Of a DNA stretch of 64,000 nt, positions 60,068-64,000 are shown in pieces. A program made the position numbers and the translations under genes. This stretch comes from Rodentibacter haemolyticus (GTDB lineage Bacteria; Pseudomonadota; Gammaproteobacteria; Enterobacterales; Pasteurellaceae): contig NZ_CP063056.1 in the NCBI RefSeq assembly GCF_015356115.1, positions 496,001 to 560,000 on the forward strand, in the 5' to 3' direction. The notes below the pieces were generated by a model. The model was not told the DNA's origin. It saw nothing but the letters and a program-made list of their open reading frames with translations, and ran no database searches. Every line of letters starts with the position of its first letter. Position 1 is the stretch's first letter.

Positions 60068-61084
60068 ATGAAATTAGAAACTCAAAAAGTATTAAAACAA
60101 TTTTTCTCACAAGTCGGGCATTACTACGGCGTAGATGCGGATCGTATTGAACAAGGGAAAGAATTTTCCATTGAGCCGAACAAAGAAATTCACTTATTGG
60201 ACAACATTCAAAAACAAGCCGACTTTTTACAAAAAATCAACTATATGCACGTTGATGAAGTAAAAGGTCAATTAATCTTTGGTGCAACCGAAGGCATGAT
60301 CACCGGACGTAAAAAAGAAGGTCGTTTTTACGGAAAAGTTGATCCTAGCGGATATAGCTACGAATGCGTGGATACCGATTCAGGTGTTTTAATCCCGTGG
60401 CCACGCTTAGATCAATGGGGCAGCCTTGCACCGCAATTCGCACAACGTTGGGCTGATTTCGTACAACGCCAAATCGCATTAGACGAATTAAAAATCGGTT
60501 TCTACGGTGAAAGTGTCGCCGAAAACACGAAAGATGCGGAAGGTAAAGATGTAAACAAAGGTTGGATTCAATTTGCCCGTGAAAATAAGCCGGAGCAAAT
60601 TTTAACCCGTGGTAAAGCAGAAAACATTATCCGCATTTTTGGTGAAAGCGCCGACTACAAAAATTTAGATGAACTTGCCTACGACCTCAAACAAGGCTTA
60701 CACGAACGCCACCGTGACGCAGGCGATCTTGTGTTCCTTGTCGGTGCGGATTTAGTCGCAAAAGAGGCAAGCCTTGTCTATCGTGGCAATAGTTTAATCG
60801 CAACAGAAAAAGCGGCATTAAACACCCACGATTTAATGAAAACCTTTGGCGGTATGCCGGCGATGATCGTGCCGAATATGCCGGGACGTGCAGCGATTGT
60901 GACAAGCTTGGATAACCTATCCATCTACACACAAAAAGGGTCTATTCGCCGTAGTTTCCGTGAAGACCAAGAGGCAAAAGGCATTAAAGACACCTATTAC
61001 CGTAATCAGGCTTACGCCGTAGAAGATTTAGGTAAATTTGCCGCAGTCGAATTTAAAAACGTGAAATTGGAAAACGAAGAATAA
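60068..61084 (+). CDS. major capsid protein (P2 gpN family)
   Basis: 338 residues. Conserved segments are MKLETQKVLKQFFSQVGHYYGVD, FGATEGMITGRKKEGRF, RWADFVQRQIALDELKIGFYGES and AFGGMPA-type KTFGGMPAMIVPNMPG. It forms the HK97-fold icosahedral shell after processing by the scaffold protease. Confidence 0.95.
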   Translation: MKLETQKVLKQFFSQVGHYYGVDADRIEQGKEFSIEPNKEIHLLDNIQKQADFLQKINYMHVDEVKGQLIFGATEGMITGRKKEGRFYGKVDPSGYSYECVDTDSGVLIPWPRLDQWGSLAPQFAQRWADFVQRQIALDELKIGFYGESVAENTKDAEGKDVNKGWIQFARENKPEQILTRGKAENIIRIFGESADYKNLDELAYDLKQGLHERHRDAGDLVFLVGADLVAKEASLVYRGNSLIATEKAALNTHDLMKTFGGMPAMIVPNMPGRAAIVTSLDNLSIYTQKGSIRRSFREDQEAKGIKDTYYRNQAYAVEDLGKFAAVEFKNVKLENEE

Positions 61085-61096
61085 GGAAAATCCAAA

Positions 61097-61945
61097 ATGG
61101 GAATGCGAGACTTTCAACGCCAAATGCGGGCATTGGCAGAAATTAACCAAGCCAACGAAAACAATACACAACAAAGTACAGTTGTCGCACATGGCAATGA
61201 TTACGCAGTGCTAGAAATTGCCTGCAAAAATGACGTAAACGCAATTCGCGCATTCCCGACACGTGCCGAAAAAAACGACTACAAGCGTGATCGCTTTTTG
61301 CCGAAGTGGTTACCTTTTGTTGAACAATATTTTGAACAAGGATCAATCTATCAAAATGATTATTTGGTTTATTGCATTGTGTATTTGTTTGACATTGCTG
61401 ATTTTGACCGAGCCTTGTCATTGGCTGAAAAAGCAATTTTACAGAATCAGGCAATGCCGGAAGGTTGGCAAAGCACCTTACCGAACTTTGTCGCCGACCA
61501 AATCTACAACTGGACAGACAAAACCGCCGCAGCCGGTCAATCCGTGGAGCCATATTTTACACAAACTTTTAAAAACGTGGCGACCCGGTGGCAACTGCAC
61601 GAAATCGTCACGGCAAAATGGCTAAAACTGGCAGCGGCATTACTCTTACGTAATCCACAAGGCAACGTACAGGCAAGCGGCATTGATGATGCCGAAACCC
61701 TGTTACTTGCGATTCAACTATGCAACCGAGCTTTCCAATTAAACCCGAAAGCCGGTGTAAAAAATATGATTGAACGTTGCACAATGCGTTTAAACGCATT
61801 GGCAAAAGCGGGTGAATATGATCCGCAAAGACTTCCCCAAGTGTCGGGCTTGAGTTTGGAACAACAACCAATTGATTTTGATCTTGTTGTCGAAAAACTC
61901 CTTGCCCGACCACTCGAAAACAACAACGGGGAAAACCATGTTTAA
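61097..61945 (+). CDS. terminase small (endonuclease) subunit (P2 gpM family)
   Basis: 282 residues with the gpM pattern MGMRDFQRQMRALAEINQ, KRDRFLPKWLPFVEQYFEQG and DIADFDRALSLAEKAILQNQAMPEGW. It recognises and cuts cos with the large subunit. It overlaps the next gene by 8 bases. Confidence 0.92.
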   Translation: MGMRDFQRQMRALAEINQANENNTQQSTVVAHGNDYAVLEIACKNDVNAIRAFPTRAEKNDYKRDRFLPKWLPFVEQYFEQGSIYQNDYLVYCIVYLFDIADFDRALSLAEKAILQNQAMPEGWQSTLPNFVADQIYNWTDKTAAAGQSVEPYFTQTFKNVATRWQLHEIVTAKWLKLAAALLLRNPQGNVQASGIDDAETLLLAIQLCNRAFQLNPKAGVKNMIERCTMRLNALAKAGEYDPQRLPQVSGLSLEQQPIDFDLVVEKLLARPLENNNGENHV

Positions 61946-62390
61946 CGGCAGAACGCAAGATTATGACGACACCGTCATCACCAATAGCGGTTTTTGGTGC
62001 GATGTATCCATTGAAGAATTTCAAAAACAACGTGCCATTCCCCTACAAATTCCCGTAGAGATGGTGAAAACCGCATTAATTGCGGCAATGCAAGGCGTAA
62101 ATTTAGATTTGGCAGAAGTGGAAGAAAACTATCGCAAAAGTGCGGTCAATTCCGCACAAGAAATTTCAAGCCAAATCATTAACGGTGAAAACTACGCCGA
62201 AACCCTTTACAAAAAAGCGGTATTCGCTCGTGCGAAAGCAGAATTGTTACCCGAATTTAACACCCTTTCAGGGCGCGAAATTCATCAAAACCGTGAATAC
62301 GTGACAGAGCAAAAAAGCCTATTGGCAGAGGCAACCCACGCCATCCGCACATTAAAAGGCAAAAGACGGGGATCAGTATGGCTACTGTAA
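61938..62390 (+). CDS. head completion/stabilisation protein (P2 gpL family)
   Basis: 150 residues from ATG 61938 (MFNGRTQDYDDTVITNSGFWCDVSIEEFQKQR). The gpL features are the N-terminal region and VFARAKAELLPEF. It caps filled heads. It overlaps both neighbours (8 and 13 bases). An uptake signal lies inside (near 62150, KSAVNS). Confidence 0.88.
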   Translation: MFNGRTQDYDDTVITNSGFWCDVSIEEFQKQRAIPLQIPVEMVKTALIAAMQGVNLDLAEVEENYRKSAVNSAQEISSQIINGENYAETLYKKAVFARAKAELLPEFNTLSGREIHQNREYVTEQKSLLAEATHAIRTLKGKRRGSVWLL

Positions 62391-62860
62391 AGAAAATGCG
62401 CTATCAGCAATTGACGGATTTTTTGCTCACTAAATTGCCGAAACGCTATCACAGCAATTTTTATAGTTGGATTGAAGAAGGCAAATTAATTAACGAAGGG
62501 CGACAAATTACCGACAACGGCATAGAGGTGTGTCATTTATCTTACAACGGTGTATTTCATTTTGAGGCATTACCCTTTAATGAAATTTCCCCGGCTTACT
62601 TGATGGCATTTATTCAAGTATGGGTAAACGAAAACGATCAAATGCGTGATCTATTAGGTGAAAATGAAATCCCTTTTGACCTAGACATAGTGGACGACAA
62701 CACCGCAGATTTAATTTTTACCATTGCTTTTCGTGAACCGCTCACCGCAATACAAGATGAAAACGGTACATTAAAAATTGATGGTATGAATTACCGATTG
62801 GATGACATTGAAGTGTTCACCGCAGAATACATTGATATTGTGGCAGAAATTGAACAATGA
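62378..62860 (+). CDS. tail completion protein (P2 gpR family)
   Basis: 160 residues with the gpR pattern MRYQQLTDFLLTKLP, WIEEGKLINEGRQ and the acidic C-terminal half (EIPFDLDIVDDNTADLIFTIAF). It is needed for tail assembly or joining. It overlaps the next gene by 4 bases (ATGA). Confidence 0.87.
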   Translation: MATVKKMRYQQLTDFLLTKLPKRYHSNFYSWIEEGKLINEGRQITDNGIEVCHLSYNGVFHFEALPFNEISPAYLMAFIQVWVNENDQMRDLLGENEIPFDLDIVDDNTADLIFTIAFREPLTAIQDENGTLKIDGMNYRLDDIEVFTAEYIDIVAEIEQ

Positions 62861-63582
62861 AAATCTTAATGGGGTTAAAACCCAAAACCGTTGAGAAATT
62901 AAAACACACTTTATTGTATTTACGCCTTACTCCCCAAATGCGTAATCAAGTGATGCAGAAAGTGTTATGGCGACTAAAAGATAATTCAGAAAAAAATGTT
63001 AGCCGTCAACAATCACCAACCGGTAAACCTTGGGAACCAAGGAAGAAAAAATTAAAAGGTGGTGTGCGTGTAAATAAGATGCTCAAAAAGCGTGCTAGAA
63101 CCCTGAATTCAAAAATAGAACAACAAGGCGAACGTGGGTTGCTTAATTACACGGATAAAAAAGGTGGAGAAATTGGAGCTATCCATCAATACGGTTTAGA
63201 AGTGCCGGTTGAACAAACAAAAAAGGATAAAAAAGCCTTAGCAAAATTACTTGCTCAAAATGATAAGCCGGCTACTCCACAACAAGCAAGACGATTAAGA
63301 GAACTCGGTTATAAAACCAGTAACGGCACAACAAAAAGCGGAAGAAAAAAATATAAAAAGGCTCGAATTAAAGATATCAAACAAGGTATGTCCCGAGGAC
63401 AAGCAGGCTTAATAATTCGGATGATGGAAAAAAAACAAGGCATAAATATTAGACGTGGCTTAACTTCTTACAAAATGGCCAAACGCCCATTCTTAGACGA
63501 AGATAGCAAACGAAATGCCGACATTATTACAGATGAATTATTAAAAGGCTTTCAGAAAATGGGTTACCACTTACAACCATAA
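62857..63582 (+). CDS. phage virion morphogenesis protein (P2 gpS family)
   Basis: 241 residues, strongly basic. Features of the tail completion family: RLTPQMRNQVMQKVLWRLKDNSEKNVSRQQSPTGKPWEPRKKK, YTDKKGGEIGAIHQYGLE and C-terminal RPFLDEDSKRNADIITDELLKGF. It is longer than P2 gpS (150), with a Lys-rich insertion about residues 120-190 (TKKDKKALAKLLAQ ... SGRKKYKKARIKDI). Confidence 0.87.
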   Translation: MKILMGLKPKTVEKLKHTLLYLRLTPQMRNQVMQKVLWRLKDNSEKNVSRQQSPTGKPWEPRKKKLKGGVRVNKMLKKRARTLNSKIEQQGERGLLNYTDKKGGEIGAIHQYGLEVPVEQTKKDKKALAKLLAQNDKPATPQQARRLRELGYKTSNGTTKSGRKKYKKARIKDIKQGMSRGQAGLIIRMMEKKQGINIRRGLTSYKMAKRPFLDEDSKRNADIITDELLKGFQKMGYHLQP

Positions 63583-63659
63583 AAAAATAACCCCGAATGA
63601 CTGCAATCATTCGAGGTTGTAAACCCCTTAACAGCGTTAACAAGCAAGGAGTATTTAAT

Positions 63660-63821
63660 GTGGATCATTATATCCAACTACTAAAATTAATCAAGGAAAC
63701 CATGATGCAATACGGCTTATTTAAAACAATATTTGGAATTGGAATGCTTGCCATCATGTGCCGACTTCCGGAAACGATAAACGCAATAGCGAACCTTGTT
63801 TCTTTATTAACACAACAATAA
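63660..63821 (+). CDS. small phage membrane protein between gpS and sheath genes
   Basis: 53 residues from GTG 63660 (MDHYIQLLKLIKETMMQYGL), preceded by GGAG with 8-base spacing. It has one membrane segment (LFKTIFGIGMLAIMC) and a second hydrophobic stretch near the C terminus. It could be a holin-like or membrane accessory protein; no function can be assigned. The frame extends upstream to 63597 but without a ribosome binding site. Confidence 0.6.
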   Translation: MDHYIQLLKLIKETMMQYGLFKTIFGIGMLAIMCRLPETINAIANLVSLLTQQ

Positions 63822-63833
63822 GAGGACAAAAAA

Positions 63834-64000
63834 ATGTTCCCATCCGTACAAATTAACGCCCTTAATCAATTAAGCGGCGAATCAAAAGAAATTGAACGCC
63901 ACGCACTTTTTGTGGGCGTGGGCGGAGTCAATGCCGGCAAATTGTTGGCAGTTACCCCCGATTCTGATTTCGACAAAGTATTCGGAGAAACCGAAACCGA
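63834..64000 (+). CDS. phage tail sheath protein (gpFI position), 5' end
   Basis: Begins MFPSVQINALNQLSGESKEI and reads HALFVGVGGVNAGKLLAVTP before the window ends, 55 codons in. This is the expected place of the tail sheath gene of HP1-like phages, and the start resembles HP1 sheath protein as I recall it. AGAGGA precedes the ATG. Confidence 0.75.
   Translation, partial: MFPSVQINALNQLSGESKEIERHALFVGVGGVNAGKLLAVTPDSDFDKVFGETET

Larger units (their letters stand above)
44964..64000. mobile_element. HP1/P2-like prophage (left part; continues beyond window)
   Basis: Gene order and products follow Haemophilus phage HP1 and the P2 group: integrase next to attL, leftward repressor operon, rightward Cox-like and replication genes, Dam, then portal and terminase opposite to scaffold, capsid and tail genes. 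The 337-residue integrase matches my recollection of HP1 Int almost throughout. The window ends in the tail sheath gene, so tail, lysis genes and attR lie outside. All expected head genes look intact, so the prophage may be functional. Confidence 0.93.

Noticed and set aside
1..64000. CRISPR array or rRNA operon
   Set aside because: No regularly spaced repeats of 25-40 bases and no rRNA sequence were seen.

Overview
The window is a chromosomal segment of a Pasteurellaceae bacterium of the Haemophilus/Aggregatibacter/Pasteurella type. Three things show this: many copies of the Hin-type DNA uptake signal (AAGTGCGGT and its complement), often as inverted pairs that double as terminators; Haemophilus-like gene neighbourhoods (rpmH-rnpA-yidD-yidC, dnaA-dnaN-recF, the whole isc cluster with trmJ); and an HP1-like prophage. 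The species cannot be fixed from sequence reading alone.

Left part (1-12.9 kb): the 5' part of rlmN, pbpG, then a leftward cluster of an SbmA/YddA-type ABC transporter, a TonB-dependent receptor and an M16 protease. This matches E. coli yddA-yddB-pqqL and the Fus protease-associated protein import systems, and has two candidate Fur boxes. Next come uhpC, uhpB and uhpA, the hexose-phosphate sensing genes.

Sulfatase island (about 12.9-20.0 kb): between uhpA and uhpT lies a sulfatase locus made of an SSS-family symporter, a Cys-type sulfatase, a Crp/Fnr-family regulator, an anaerobic sulfatase maturase (radical SAM) and a hexose-phosphate mutarotase broken by two in-frame stops. A divergent TauE/SafE-type exporter faces them. 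The island is bounded by two 311-bp direct repeats that each contain the start of uhpA, so it looks like an insertion that duplicated part of uhpA and could be lost again by homologous recombination. It carries uptake signals, so its donor was probably a related species.

Core part (20.3-44.8 kb): uhpT with a perfect CRP site and a palindrome that may bind UhpA; rng; putP-cmoB; a CNNM/CorC-type membrane protein; a YpjD-like protein; ffh; yidC-yidD-rnpA-rpmH; a small lipoprotein and an HTH regulator sitting between rpmH and dnaA; dnaA-dnaN-recF; and iscR-iscS-iscU-iscA-hscB-(DUF2625)-hscA-fdx-iscX preceded by trmJ, with a clear IscR site. Two copies of a short MITE-like element and a remnant of an IS3-family element lie between genes.

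Prophage (44.96 kb to the window end, incomplete): an HP1/P2-like prophage integrated in the anticodon arm of a tRNA-Leu gene, whose 3' half remains next to tRNA-Lys. Leftward lysogeny operon: a small HTH protein, a CI-type repressor, then five cargo genes (a YdcA-like secreted peptide, two membrane proteins, a DUF4177-like protein and a second YidD homologue) and the integrase. Rightward early operon: a ribbon-helix-helix protein, a Cox-like protein, several unknown small proteins, an HUH replication initiator, Dam and HicAB. Late genes: an Ogr-like activator, portal and terminase leftward; scaffold, capsid, small terminase, head and tail completion proteins and the start of the tail sheath rightward. 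A perfect 24-bp inverted repeat lies at the divergence point. Two early genes have well-formed ORFs on the opposite strand with good ribosome binding sites of their own.
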